The notes: generated from the letters alone by a model not told the origin. A stretch of DNA of 64,000 nucleotides from Parapedobacter koreensis (GCF_900109365.1 NZ_FNZR01000009.1:1-64000); one strand, 5' to 3'; positions 1-8,460 are shown, counted from the stretch's first letter. Made by a program: numbers and translations.

Positions 1-87
1 TATTCTTTAGTTCATTATAAAGATAATAAGGAGGGACGATGTGGCCGCCATTTTTATTGAACGCGATTATAATTCCCGATTTTTATG

Positions 88-95
88 TAAGTTTG
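88..95 (+). promoter_or_regulatory. -7 promoter element for the toxin-antitoxin pair
   Basis: The sequence TAAGTTTG matches the Bacteroidota -7 consensus TAnnTTTG exactly. It lies 19 bases before the antitoxin ATG, giving a short leader. I see no TTG at the usual 17-23 base spacing upstream, so only half of the promoter is supported. Confidence 0.4.
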
Positions 96-114
96 TATAA
101 TAAAAATTGATCAA

Positions 115-312
115 ATGGCAACACTGATTATTGAGAGTTCCGATCCAAAAAATGTAAAATTGCTTACCGAATTGGCCAAAAGACTGGGTGATCGCGTGAA
201 GTCCATCAGTGCTACGGAAACGGAAGACTTGCTTTTAGGGGATTTGATGAACTCGGTTAAGACCGGGGAATACGTAGACAAAGTCGACGTAATGAGCGCA
301 TTACGTTCCTAA
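115..312 (+). CDS. Putative antitoxin of a RelE-type toxin-antitoxin pair
   Basis: A 65-residue protein without a recognised domain. It starts with a short beta-like stretch (ATLIIES), followed by a helical segment and a polar C-terminus. Its size and its position directly upstream of a RelE/ParE-like toxin match the small antitoxins common in Bacteroidota. By analogy it would bind and neutralise the toxin and may repress its own promoter. The stop is about 38 bases before the toxin's likely ATG, so the two are probably co-transcribed. The function rests on position and size, not on a recognised motif. Confidence 0.6.
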   Translation: MATLIIESSDPKNVKLLTELAKRLGDRVKSISATETEDLLLGDLMNSVKTGEYVDKVDVMSALRS

Positions 313-377
313 GTATTGCCTAAAGTCTAAAGTTCAACCCTAACCCTCCATGAACCTAAAAGTTTGACAGATCTTTT

Positions 378-620
378 TTGAAATCCGTTGAGAAGATTAA
401 GGATGCTTTACTAAAACAGAAAATTGCGGATATCATCGATGATGTGGAATCCGCTCAAGATCTGAGCGACATTAAGCAACTCAAAAAGTTAAAAGGTTAT
501 AAATCCTATTACCGAATTAAGATCGGTGATTACCGTGTTGGCATCGAAGCCGGACAACCTGATGAGGTGACTTTCGTTGTCGTCGCCCACCGAAGAGAAA
601 TTTACCGGCGCTTCCCTTAG
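378..620 (+). CDS. RelE/ParE-family toxin, possibly frameshifted at its N-terminus
   Basis: The 80-residue frame carries the typical core of RelE-type mRNA interferase toxins: a helical hairpin, then KKLKGYKSYYRIKIGDYRVG and the C-terminal strand ending AHRREIYRRFP. The open frame can only start at TTG 378, which is too short at the N-terminus for the family. Immediately upstream in the same frame the bases read KFDRSF, which looks like the missing first strand, but that frame has a stop at 357. An ATG at 350 begins MNLKV in the next frame and hits TGA at 365. A one- or two-base indel near 362-366 would join them into a normal toxin. It may therefore be a frameshifted (inactive) toxin, a sequencing error or a TTG-started variant. 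Confidence 0.7.
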   Translation: MKSVEKIKDALLKQKIADIIDDVESAQDLSDIKQLKKLKGYKSYYRIKIGDYRVGIEAGQPDEVTFVVVAHRREIYRRFP

Positions 621-691
621 CATTTTTATATTTAGTCCGCGACAGATACGCAATTGCATTACAGCCCCACGTCCCCAGTGGTGGCACCGCC

Positions 692-720
692 TTTGGCCGG
701 CGTCGATCGCCGCGGCCAAA
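692..720. repeat. GC-rich hairpin between the TA pair and the kinase gene
   Basis: Arms TTTGGCCG (692-699) and CGGCCAAA (713-720) are perfectly complementary. The inner GCG and CGC also pair, leaving a small loop and a two-base bulge. No T-run follows, so it is not a classical intrinsic terminator on the plus strand. It may be a transcript-end structure or a dispersed palindromic element. Confidence 0.5.
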
Positions 721-730
721 TGATTACTAA

Positions 731-746
731 CAGATTTGCAAATCTG
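731..746. promoter_or_regulatory. Perfect 16-bp palindrome upstream of the sensor kinase
   Basis: CAGATTTGCAAATCTG is perfectly self-complementary and lies 47 bases before the chosen kinase start. A palindrome of this size in a leader is a plausible dimer binding site, possibly for the response regulator encoded by the second gene. No matching second copy was noticed elsewhere. Confidence 0.4.
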
Positions 747-792
747 CCCTATCTTCTCGAAATTCGCGATACCTCACGACGGGTATAACTAC

Positions 793-2808
793 ATGTTAAT
801 GGCTCACAATAATCGCATCATCGGTCTATGTTTACTGCTTGCTGGTATTAATTATCAGGCTTTAGCACAGCAGGCAACACCCCATAATCAATATACCGAC
901 AGTGTTCTTACGGTCATTAGAAGTATAACGGATAAAGACAAAAAATTTACCAGCTATCTTGATCTAAGCCTTTACTGGAGCGAAATTGACACAACACAGG
1001 CTTATCGTTTTATTGATGAAGCAGAAAAGCTGCTTCCAGATCGCCCGTCTGATTTTCAAAAAGGATTAATCCAGCTTTATACAGCCAATGTGATTTTCCA
1101 CCACGATATTGAACGTGCCAGAAAGGCCTATATGCATGCCGATAAATTACTTTCCACATACAAAACACCCACGTCGTATAAGTACCTTTCGAAAGTATGG
1201 AATAATTACGGGATCCTTTACCAATTAGCAGACCGCCCCGAAGCCTACATGCAGGTCATCATAGGCAAAGTGATTCCCTATGCCCGCCTTGCCGGAGACA
1301 GCTTAGCGGCAGCCAACGGTTTGACAAATATCGGCTTGCTGCTCACCAACAAATTGTTATATGACGAGGCCGACCGTTATTTCAGTCAGGCAATCCATGC
1401 TTTAAAACATTCGGAAGGAGATAAAAGAAATCTTTTTACGGCATATATCTATGCCGCAAACGCCGCCGTACTGGGGGGCCACCTGCAAAAAAGCCGGCAC
1501 TATCTCGACGACGCTTCCACATTGAGCAAGTCCGTGCCCCACGCCATAGATATTCCGTACTATTACCGTACAGAAGGCCGTTATTATCGTCATATAAAAG
1601 AATACGACACGGCGAGAGATTACCTCTTGAAAGCCATAGAACTTGGCAAAACAGGCTATGACGATAAAGCCATCCGGGATAGTTATTATGAATTGTTTCA
1701 AACGTATCGGGATGAGGGCAATTACTCCGAAGCAAAAAAAATGCTCAGCCAATCCAATCAATACAATGCCGGCGTAATCGGGTCAGACACCTTATTGCAT
1801 TTGCGCGAAATGGCCGATATCGATTACAAACTCGGCAATTACAGCGTGGCATTTGAACAAATGCAGCGATACGCGTTGGCGAAAGATAGCCTTTATCGCG
1901 CAGACCAAACCAATGAAATCATAGCACTTGAAAAGCGGTTTGAAACACTGGAAAAAGAAAACGAAATCCTCCGATTACAAGACGCTAACCAAAAACAGCG
2001 GCTCGCGTTGGATAAGAATCGCATGTGGGCTATTTTATCGACATCGTTAGGTATATTGGCATTGGTCGTTGCATTCTTTTTATGGAAATTGACAAGGGCC
2101 AACCGGAAGCGGCTCATCCAGAAAGAACAATTACATCAGCAAAAACTCCAATCCGTAGCGCAAAAAGAGCGATTAAACCAATACCAAACCATATTGCAGG
2201 TACAGGAAGAAGAACGAAACCGTATCGCTCGTGACCTGCATGATGGCTTAGGTGGCCTTTTGGCCGGAATAAAACTTCGCCTATCCACGCTGAATGCACG
2301 CAGTTTAAGCGTTGCTTCACAGGCTGAGGAAGAACAAGATATGTCGCTTATCATTGGGGATTTAAACCAAGCCTCCAATGAATTAAGGCGTATCGCCCGA
2401 AATATGATGCCCGAGGCGCTGTTAGACATCGGATTGGAGCATGCGCTTTCCGACCTGTGCCAATTCCTCGCCTCCTCCCGTACCCGCATTCTGTTTCAAG
2501 GATTGGATCTGAAACAAACGTATGTCAATCGTGTGATGATAAATGTTTACCGCATCGTTCAGGAGTTACTTAACAATGCACTTAAACATGCGGACGCTTC
2601 TCAAATCATTGTACAATGCAGCGATGAGCAAGACCATCTATTTCTTACCGTGGAAGATGACGGAAAGGGATTCGATACATTAAATCTGAAATCCAAAGGA
2701 ATCGGATTGAAAAGCATCGAAAATCGGGTCGCCTTGCTAAACGGCCGGATGGAAATAGATTCACAGCTGCGTCGGGGTACTACCATCAGTATAGAAATTC
2801 CGTTATGA
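793..2808 (+). CDS. TPR-containing sensor histidine kinase (NarX/DesK-type, HisKA_3)
   Basis: Predicted inner-membrane histidine kinase of 671 residues from ATG 793; an upstream TTG extension lacks signal-peptide character. A signal peptide ends near ALAQQ. A periplasmic tetratricopeptide solenoid (roughly residues 40-380) is followed by one membrane helix (about 410-433) and a coiled coil. The HisKA_3 dimerisation box EEERNRIARDLHDGLGG has the phospho-acceptor His at about residue 483. The HATPase domain has the N-box ELLNNALKHA, the DDGKGFD box and a final GIGLKSIENRV segment. It overlaps the following NarL-type regulator by four bases (ATGA), so the two form a coupled two-component system. 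The input signal is unknown; TPR kinases of this layout are common in Sphingobacteriales. Confidence 0.93.
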   Translation: MLMAHNNRIIGLCLLLAGINYQALAQQATPHNQYTDSVLTVIRSITDKDKKFTSYLDLSLYWSEIDTTQAYRFIDEAEKLLPDRPSDFQKGLIQLYTANVIFHHDIERARKAYMHADKLLSTYKTPTSYKYLSKVWNNYGILYQLADRPEAYMQVIIGKVIPYARLAGDSLAAANGLTNIGLLLTNKLLYDEADRYFSQAIHALKHSEGDKRNLFTAYIYAANAAVLGGHLQKSRHYLDDASTLSKSVPHAIDIPYYYRTEGRYYRHIKEYDTARDYLLKAIELGKTGYDDKAIRDSYYELFQTYRDEGNYSEAKKMLSQSNQYNAGVIGSDTLLHLREMADIDYKLGNYSVAFEQMQRYALAKDSLYRADQTNEIIALEKRFETLEKENEILRLQDANQKQRLALDKNRMWAILSTSLGILALVVAFFLWKLTRANRKRLIQKEQLHQQKLQSVAQKERLNQYQTILQVQEEERNRIARDLHDGLGGLLAGIKLRLSTLNARSLSVASQAEEEQDMSLIIGDLNQASNELRRIARNMMPEALLDIGLEHALSDLCQFLASSRTRILFQGLDLKQTYVNRVMINVYRIVQELLNNALKHADASQIIVQCSDEQDHLFLTVEDDGKGFDTLNLKSKGIGLKSIENRVALLNGRMEIDSQLRRGTTISIEIPL

Positions 2809-3431
2809 CCAGAAAAATCAAACTCATCGTGGTAGATGACCACCCTGTCGTATTGCAAGGCTTTGCTTACATGCTACAGCACATCCCCGAATTTGAGCTG
2901 CTGGCAGATTTTAACGAAGCCAAGCCAGCAATGGCATTTATAGCAAGGGAAAAACCGGACGTAGTCCTGCTGGACATCAGCCTGCCCGATATCAGCGGAA
3001 TTGAAGCCTGCAACCAAATCGTCAAGTCCAATCCTGCTATAAAAATCATCGGAATCAGTAATAGCAACGAATACAGTATCATCCGGCGCATGCTCGATGC
3101 CGGTGCATCGGGATACGTGTTGAAGAATGCTAATGCCGAAGAAATACGAACCTGTATCCATTCCGCGATAGCTGGCAAAACCGGGCTGAGTGAAGAAATA
3201 GACCGGCTGATCAACCATCCAAAGGCGAAAGACACATTTCCGGTACTGACCCATCGGGAACAAGAAGTACTTGAACTGCTTGCCCAGGGTCTCAATTCAT
3301 ACGAGATTGGAGAAAAAATTTTCATCAGTCATCTGACTGTTGAAAGCTATAGAAAGACGTTGCTTAAAAAATTCAATGCAAGCAATGTCGCCGCTTTGAT
3401 TTATAAAGCTTCGGAGATGAAATATATTTAA
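2805..3431 (+). CDS. NarL/FixJ-family response regulator
   Basis: A 208-residue regulator with an N-terminal receiver domain: acidic pair DD at 11-12, phospho-acceptor Asp57 in VVLLDISLPD and the conserved late Lys in YVLKNA. A C-terminal LuxR-type helix-turn-helix begins at LTHREQEVLELLAQG and contains the recognition helix region SHLTVESYRKTLLKKF. It is translationally coupled to the upstream kinase and is its expected partner. It would bind DNA as a phosphorylated dimer. Targets are unknown; the 16-bp palindrome upstream of the kinase is one autoregulation candidate. Confidence 0.95.
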   Translation: MTRKIKLIVVDDHPVVLQGFAYMLQHIPEFELLADFNEAKPAMAFIAREKPDVVLLDISLPDISGIEACNQIVKSNPAIKIIGISNSNEYSIIRRMLDAGASGYVLKNANAEEIRTCIHSAIAGKTGLSEEIDRLINHPKAKDTFPVLTHREQEVLELLAQGLNSYEIGEKIFISHLTVESYRKTLLKKFNASNVAALIYKASEMKYI

Positions 3432-3434
3432 ACA

Positions 3435-4406
3435 CTAATTAATCCAGAATGTACCGCCGTCAACCGCTGGCAGGGTATTCTCGCCTTCGGGCTTTATAAT
3501 GATCACATCCGCACTATTGTCCATATTATAAACCTGTCCGTCGTTCGGGACTACGGCGAGGTTCCAATAAAAGAATGTCGGCCCGATTTTTTTTGCTACC
3601 AGCAAGTGTTTCCCATCCGGTGAGAAGTCGGCGTGAATTTCTCCATCACTGCTTTCCGTTACTTGCCGCAAATTGTTGCCGTCTACGTCCATCACATAGA
3701 TATGATTGCTTACCATCATGGAAAGCTGGGTGCCCTGCTTATTCACCCTTAGGTTGCCCCATTGGGTGTATGGCATGTCTTTTACCAAAGATAGGCTCGT
3801 ATATGGGGGAGCGGACTTGAGTATATACCGGTCGTCCAGCGTGAATAGGATGCTATTATCAGGAAGCCACAGCACCTCATCGCTGATTCCAAACGCCACA
3901 GGTTCCTGTCCGACATTTACAGCTTCCAAATGGGTGATTACGTTTCCGTCTAAATCAGTAATGACAATCCCATTGTCAAAAGTCGGGTTATACACCACTT
4001 TCGTATTGTCCGGGGACAGCAAAGCTGCTATGTCGGTGTCTGTCCCGTACGGCGAGTCGTAGTCAAATTCATCTACGATAGCTCCATCTTCATTGCGTAC
4101 CAATGTAATTTTGGCCACATCAAACACGCCGGCCTCCCGTTCGCTGGTTAGCCTAAACTGCTCATCCAAGCTCATGTCCCAATTGTTGAATCCGTACGTA
4201 TTGTAGGTGAAGAAGACACTTTGCTGGTTTGTTTTTAAGTCCAGCTGGTACACATTGCCGGTAAAAGAGTAAATCAGTTTTCCCGCTAACTGTTTAGACG
4301 AGCCACCGCCATTCCCGTCAGGATTTGTATCATCGTTTTTGCTACATGACAACACACCGAAAGCAGCAACCCAAGCAAGCGCAATAGCCTTTATTTTCGT
4401 ATTCAT
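3435..4406 (-). CDS. TolB-like beta-propeller lipoprotein
   Basis: A 323-residue secreted lipoprotein. The signal peptide ends in the lipobox VLSC and is followed by SKNDD, an acidic patch like the Bacteroidota surface-export signal. The body holds propeller-like blades such as FSPDGKHLLVAKK and LLSPDNTKVVYNP, resembling TolB/WD40-like PD40 repeats. No catalytic motif is visible, so it is probably a binding or scaffold protein at the cell surface. It converges with the response regulator, with three bases between the stops, and has its own promoter upstream. Confidence 0.75.
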   Translation of the reverse strand: MNTKIKAIALAWVAAFGVLSCSKNDDTNPDGNGGGSSKQLAGKLIYSFTGNVYQLDLKTNQQSVFFTYNTYGFNNWDMSLDEQFRLTSEREAGVFDVAKITLVRNEDGAIVDEFDYDSPYGTDTDIAALLSPDNTKVVYNPTFDNGIVITDLDGNVITHLEAVNVGQEPVAFGISDEVLWLPDNSILFTLDDRYILKSAPPYTSLSLVKDMPYTQWGNLRVNKQGTQLSMMVSNHIYVMDVDGNNLRQVTESSDGEIHADFSPDGKHLLVAKKIGPTFFYWNLAVVPNDGQVYNMDNSADVIIIKPEGENTLPAVDGGTFWIN

Positions 4407-4428
4407 AATACCTCAAGTTGTATGAAAA

Positions 4429-4458
4429 CAAAGGTATACGGCGCTTTGATTCCAGACA
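4429..4458 (-). promoter_or_regulatory. Promoter of the beta-propeller lipoprotein gene
   Basis: On the minus strand TACCTTTG (4436-4429) matches the -7 consensus TAnnTTTG. A TTG (4458-4456) lies 19 bases upstream of it as the -33 element. The start codon is about 23 bases downstream of the -7 box. Confidence 0.55.
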
Positions 4459-4511
4459 ATCCCCGAAAACAAGGAAAATGAAATGATACCGTTAGTTCTC
4501 AAAATCCTATG

Positions 4512-4519
4512 TATGTTTG
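4512..4519 (+). promoter_or_regulatory. -7 promoter element of the sulfurtransferase gene
   Basis: TATGTTTG matches TAnnTTTG. It overlaps the first in-frame ATG (4509), which argues that translation starts at the second ATG (4539), about 20 bases downstream of this box. Confidence 0.5.
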
Positions 4520-4538
4520 TATCCTAAATAGCAGCCAA

Positions 4539-5387
4539 ATGGACAATCACCTCCCTCCTATTATCGATGCTCAAGGGCTAAGTTCGCTTTTTCATGACCC
4601 CAACCTCATCGTCATTGACGCCAGCGGCGGAAAGGAGGCCAGACACAACTATGAGCAACGGCACATAGACGGTGCCTTGTTTGCAGACCTTGAAACGCAG
4701 TTAGCAGATACCAAAAGCGATCCCGCCACCGGCGGCAGGCACCCTTTGCCTACGGCCAGCCAGTTTGCCGATACACTTGCCCAGCTCGGCATCACAAAAA
4801 CGAGCCATATTGTGATCTACGACGACAAGCACGGTTCAAATGCCGCAGCCCGCCTTTGGTGGATGTTGCGGGCCATCGGACACCAGCAGGTACAGGTACT
4901 CGACGGCGGCCTACAAGCCGCCGAACAATACGGCTTGCCGATAAATAACAGTCCGGTGGAGCGCAGACAAGTTGAGCCCTATGCGGCAACCGATTGGCTT
5001 TGGCCAAAGGCCAATATTGACGAAGTAGCGGACGCCGCACAAGACGCAAACCACATCGTCATCGACGTACGCGATGCCGACCGCTATCAGGGATTGACCG
5101 AGCCGCTGGATTTGATAGCCGGGCATATACCGGGTGCCATCAATGTGCCTTATACGACTAATCTTACTCCGGATGGCCGGTTTAAATCGCCTACCGAACT
5201 ACGGGCATTGTACACCGATATATTGGGCAAAAAAACGGCCCACCAAACCATCGTGCATTGCGGTTCGGGTGTGACGGCATGCCATACGTTGTTGGCCATG
5301 GCCAGCGCAGGTTTTGATGTTCCAAAACTCTATGTCGGCTCGTGGAGCGAATGGTCGAGAAGCGGCAGGCCCATGGCAACGGCTTGA
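4539..5387 (+). CDS. Sulfurtransferase with two rhodanese domains
   Basis: A 282-residue protein with tandem rhodanese domains, as in thiosulfate and 3-mercaptopyruvate sulfurtransferases. The N-terminal, non-catalytic domain begins at PPIIDAQGLSSLF. The C-terminal domain carries the active-site loop HCGSGVTACHT with the sulfur-accepting Cys near residue 241. The CGSGVTA loop is the form typical of 3-mercaptopyruvate sulfurtransferase (SseA-like), while CRKGVTA favours thiosulfate. The likely role is cytosolic sulfane-sulfur transfer in cysteine catabolism or cyanide detoxification. I chose ATG 4539 because the earlier ATG lies on the -7 promoter box and gives an atypical extension. Confidence 0.9.
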   Translation: MDNHLPPIIDAQGLSSLFHDPNLIVIDASGGKEARHNYEQRHIDGALFADLETQLADTKSDPATGGRHPLPTASQFADTLAQLGITKTSHIVIYDDKHGSNAAARLWWMLRAIGHQQVQVLDGGLQAAEQYGLPINNSPVERRQVEPYAATDWLWPKANIDEVADAAQDANHIVIDVRDADRYQGLTEPLDLIAGHIPGAINVPYTTNLTPDGRFKSPTELRALYTDILGKKTAHQTIVHCGSGVTACHTLLAMASAGFDVPKLYVGSWSEWSRSGRPMATA

Positions 5388-5398
5388 GGACTTTCATT

Positions 5399-5584
5399 AT
5401 GGAACCATTCATCATCATGTTATCTAAAATATTGGTTGGCATTGTAGCAATTGAGCATCTTTATATTTTATGGATGGAAATGTTTCCCGCCGCCGAAGCA
5501 TTAAAAACGGCAAATCCCCGCCCCACAAGATGGAAGCGAGGATTTGCCGGGGCTACGCACCGAGCATGGTCACGCAACGTTTAG
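5399..5584 (+). pseudogene. Truncated DUF1304 membrane-protein remnant
   Basis: The open frame begins 11 bases after the sulfurtransferase stop. From residue 7 it reads MLSKILVGIVAIEHLYILW followed by MEMF, which looks like the first membrane helix of DUF1304 proteins (normally about 115-120 residues with four helices). After MEMF the similarity stops, and the remaining residues are encoded by the terminator hairpin and the tail of the convergent hydrolase gene. It is most simply a 5' fragment of a lost gene. Identification is by pattern recall. Confidence 0.5.
5503..5549 (-). terminator. Intrinsic terminator of PUL 1 (minus strand)
   Basis: CGGCAAATCC (5508-5517) and GGATTTGCCG (5540-5549) form a perfect 10-bp stem. 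On the minus strand the hairpin is followed directly by a run of five T. It lies about 30 bases past the glycoside hydrolase stop, at the end of the susC-susD-hydrolase operon, and inside the DUF1304 remnant frame. Confidence 0.8.
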
Positions 5585-6867
5585 TCCCTTACAAAGAAAG
5601 GAATATTGGCGGTGGCCACATTGTTATTGCCATCCGAAACATAGAGAAACAGCCGGTAGGCGCCGCCTTTGGCCGGAGCCTTAAGGGTAGCTTTGTCCAC
5701 GGCTGTACTGCTCACCAGCCCCGGAATGGCTTCAGGCCTGCTCTCGCGGTCGCCGCCCTCCTTCAAATCCGTACTTTCCGGCAGCAGTTCCCATCGCGCC
5801 GTGAGCTTGTCGTTGTCCGGGTCGGTGACGTATACAGCCGCCGTGTACGTTTGCCCCGGCTTGAGGTAAATGAAGTCCAGCGTCTGCTTGCCATCCAGCA
5901 ATACGGAGTCCAGGTGAGGCGCGCGGTTCTCGGGCCATTGGCCCGTCCACAGGTATTGCATCACGTCTACCACTTCGTTTTCCTCGCCGGTCTCAGTGAA
6001 TAATCCGTACCACGTAGGGGTACGTTCCTGTTTCTGCCCCCACAAAAACACATAAGAGCCCAGGCAATGCTTGTCTTTTGCGATGGAAGCTTCATAGCGG
6101 CTTTTATAGACCGCTGCCTTCTGACTGCTTGTTTCTTCTACCGAGGCCTTCCAGGGTGTTTGCGGGCCTTCCCAATGGCCGGTAGGGCCCCATTCCGTGA
6201 CGATGTAGGCTTTTTCCCAGCCGGTGGTCCTGATCTGCTCCGGCACCGACGCGAGCCCGCCGTATACCTGCACCGCAATCAGGTCGAGCGCGGGGCACTT
6301 TGCTTTGATGTAATCTATCTCCTTCTGGTTGATGCCTGCAAGCATCGTGGTGACGAGGTGGTTGGGATCGACTTCATGGATCATTTCGGCCACGGCATTC
6401 ACGGCATCCCATACTTTCGGGTTACTGTAATGCAGGTTCAGCTCATTGCCTATCCCCCAAGCAAGCAACGCCGGATGGTCTTTGTATTTGAGCACTTCCG
6501 CACGGACGCGCTGCAATTGCTCAGCCACGGCTCCCGCATCGTTATAATCGAAACCATGGCGCTCATTGCCCATGCTGATGCCCATGGTCACCGTGAGTCC
6601 CAGCCGGTGGGCCTCGTCCAGCACCTGTTGTCCGTTAGCGGTGCTCCACGTACGGATGGAATTTCCGCCGTAGGCTTTCAATCGGTCCATATAACTGGTG
6701 CCGCCCGCTCCTTTGATGAAGTAAGGCTTCCCGTCGCGCAGCAACGTGTAGCCCCCGTCTTGTTTGACGATCTCGGTTTTTATGGGTTTGCTTGTCTGGG
6801 CTGATGCGTGGAGTGCCAGCAAGAACAGTCCAGCAAGCATCCACGTTGTCAACTTAGAAAAATTCAT
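5581..6867 (-). CDS. Secreted clan GH-A glycoside hydrolase (GH2-like TIM barrel)
   Basis: A 428-residue exported enzyme: the signal peptide ends at HASAQ and a TIM barrel spans roughly residues 35-310. The acid/base Glu142 is in AWGIGNELN and the nucleophile Glu225 is in YIVTEWGPTG, both at the positions expected for retaining clan GH-A enzymes. A beta-sandwich-like C-terminal domain follows (TAAVYVTDPDNDKLTARWEL). Automated pipelines often call such proteins GH2 TIM-barrel domain proteins, but the N-terminal GH2 sandwich domains are missing. The substrate may be a beta-linked glucan, mannan or galactan and cannot be fixed from sequence alone. It is the last gene of the PUL 1 operon, 33 bases after susD, and the only hydrolase there. 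Confidence 0.82.
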   Translation of the reverse strand: MNFSKLTTWMLAGLFLLALHASAQTSKPIKTEIVKQDGGYTLLRDGKPYFIKGAGGTSYMDRLKAYGGNSIRTWSTANGQQVLDEAHRLGLTVTMGISMGNERHGFDYNDAGAVAEQLQRVRAEVLKYKDHPALLAWGIGNELNLHYSNPKVWDAVNAVAEMIHEVDPNHLVTTMLAGINQKEIDYIKAKCPALDLIAVQVYGGLASVPEQIRTTGWEKAYIVTEWGPTGHWEGPQTPWKASVEETSSQKAAVYKSRYEASIAKDKHCLGSYVFLWGQKQERTPTWYGLFTETGEENEVVDVMQYLWTGQWPENRAPHLDSVLLDGKQTLDFIYLKPGQTYTAAVYVTDPDNDKLTARWELLPESTDLKEGGDRESRPEAIPGLVSSTAVDKATLKAPAKGGAYRLFLYVSDGNNNVATANIPFFVRD

Positions 6868-6900
6868 GATAATCGGTTTTTAATGTCCAAACGTTTCCTG

Positions 6901-8460
6901 TTACCTGAAATTTGTATTCGCGTCTATTTGTGTCTGCGGTATGGGCACATATTCGCTCTGCCCGGGTACGAAGTCCGGTCCGAACACCTGCTGTGCCCTT
7001 CCCGTGCGTACGAGGTCATTGAAACGTTCGCCCCACCACTCGCAGGCAAATTCGGCCCGGCGTTCATCAAGGATCTGATCAAGTGTGACGCCCGTAATAG
7101 GCTCCATATTAGCGCGTTCGCGCACCAGCCGGAAAGGCTCATCGCCGTTCTGCCCTTTACGCACCCTGGCTTCGGCATTCAACAACAGCACATCAGCGTA
7201 GCGGAGGATACGCACGTTGTTGTTGGCCCCATATTCCAAACGGCCCTCGGTCATCTGCGATGTAGGCAGGTACGTTTTGCCGTTGAAATACTTTGTCCCG
7301 AAATCATTGCCGTATACACGGTCGCCGCTGGGCGTTTCGACAAACGTCGTCGGATTGCCATCCACACCGCAGTATAAAATGGTGGTGCGCAACCGGGTAT
7401 CGTCGCCGCGATTCGTCAGGAAATCAACGATATTTTGCGATGGTGGAACCCATCCCGCTCCGGAGATGGCACTCCCGCGCTGATCGCCTGCGGGTCCCTG
7501 CCAGCGGAAGAAGGTACCCCAATCGACACCGGGACGCACAATGTCTCCTGCCGGAAGACCAAAATCGGAATACTGCAACTCAAAGAGCGACTCGTTTGAC
7601 AGCCTGCCGGGGAGCTTGAAAAGCTGGTAGAAATCCGGGTAGAGCGAAAACTTGTTGCTGGCGATGATCGCATCGGTGGCCTCCAGCACCGTGTCCCAGT
7701 ATGGGCTCGCATTGTCGTTTCCAGCCAGATCAGCCGCTGCTTTGGCTTTCAACAACAGGGCCGAATACCGGGTGACCGCCCCTATATGTACGGACTCATT
7801 CGGCCGGGCGTCTTCCAGATCGGCAATACAAGCGTCCATCTCGGCGATGATAAACTGGCGGACTTCTGCGGCCGTGCTTTTTTCAATAGTCGTAAGCCGA
7901 GCGATATCACCGCTGTCTGACAGGATGGGTACATCGCCAAACAGGCGCGTGGCCATCAAATGGGCATAAGCCCGCAAAAAACGCACTTCAGCCTGATACT
8001 GCCTGTTGAGCGCGGCATCGGCGGTATTGCCTGAAGGGATCGTCTCGGCGAAGCGTTCCAATTCCATCAACGCATTGTTAGCGCTGATCGCGAGGCTGTA
8101 GTAGCTGATCCACGATTGATTGAGCCCCCAGTACGATTGTATCGTCACATCGCGCTGGAAATTTTTGATGCTCATCAGCTCCGGATTGTCATTCGGGTTG
8201 GGTGCTCCCTTCTCGTAGTCGTCTTCGCGTACGCACCGGATGGAGAGGTCTATCCAGTGTACCAGGTTGTCGTCAGACGCGGCACGATAGACACCCGATA
8301 CGGGCGCATACATCAGCGAAAGATTGGTATAATCGATTTCTTCAGATCGCTGCTGGTTTTCCAGCGGCTTATCCAGGAATTTTTCGCATCCACTCAGCAA
8401 GGATGCCGTGGCGATGCATCCACTTAGCACGATATATTTATAGTTATTCATGGTTATCAT
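6901..8460 (-). CDS. SusD/RagB-family glycan-binding lipoprotein (PUL 1)
   Basis: About 519 residues. The outer-membrane lipoprotein signal ends in LLSGC, followed by EKFLDKPLE, the usual SusD N-terminus. An N-terminal SusD-like TPR region contains the family pattern EVRFLRAYAHLMATRLFGDV. Near the C-terminus are ADVLLLNAEARVRKGQ and LDQILDERRAEFACEWWGER, typical of the RagB/SusD family. It caps the SusC barrel and binds oligosaccharide at the cell surface. The frame can be opened from GTG 8475, but ATG 8460 or 8451 gives a normal signal peptide. It follows susC by about 17 bases. Confidence 0.95.
   Translation of the reverse strand: MITMNNYKYIVLSGCIATASLLSGCEKFLDKPLENQQRSEEIDYTNLSLMYAPVSGVYRAASDDNLVHWIDLSIRCVREDDYEKGAPNPNDNPELMSIKNFQRDVTIQSYWGLNQSWISYYSLAISANNALMELERFAETIPSGNTADAALNRQYQAEVRFLRAYAHLMATRLFGDVPILSDSGDIARLTTIEKSTAAEVRQFIIAEMDACIADLEDARPNESVHIGAVTRYSALLLKAKAAADLAGNDNASPYWDTVLEATDAIIASNKFSLYPDFYQLFKLPGRLSNESLFELQYSDFGLPAGDIVRPGVDWGTFFRWQGPAGDQRGSAISGAGWVPPSQNIVDFLTNRGDDTRLRTTILYCGVDGNPTTFVETPSGDRVYGNDFGTKYFNGKTYLPTSQMTEGRLEYGANNNVRILRYADVLLLNAEARVRKGQNGDEPFRLVRERANMEPITGVTLDQILDERRAEFACEWWGERFNDLVRTGRAQQVFGPDFVPGQSEYVPIPQTQIDANTNFR

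Noticed and set aside
489-719. 76-residue minus-strand frame over the toxin and the hairpin
   Set aside because: It is Cys/Arg/His-rich, has no family, and overlaps the toxin core on the opposite strand.
6067-6804. 245-residue open frame antisense to the PUL 1 hydrolase
   Set aside because: It mirrors the catalytic barrel coding region and its protein is composed of low-information segments.
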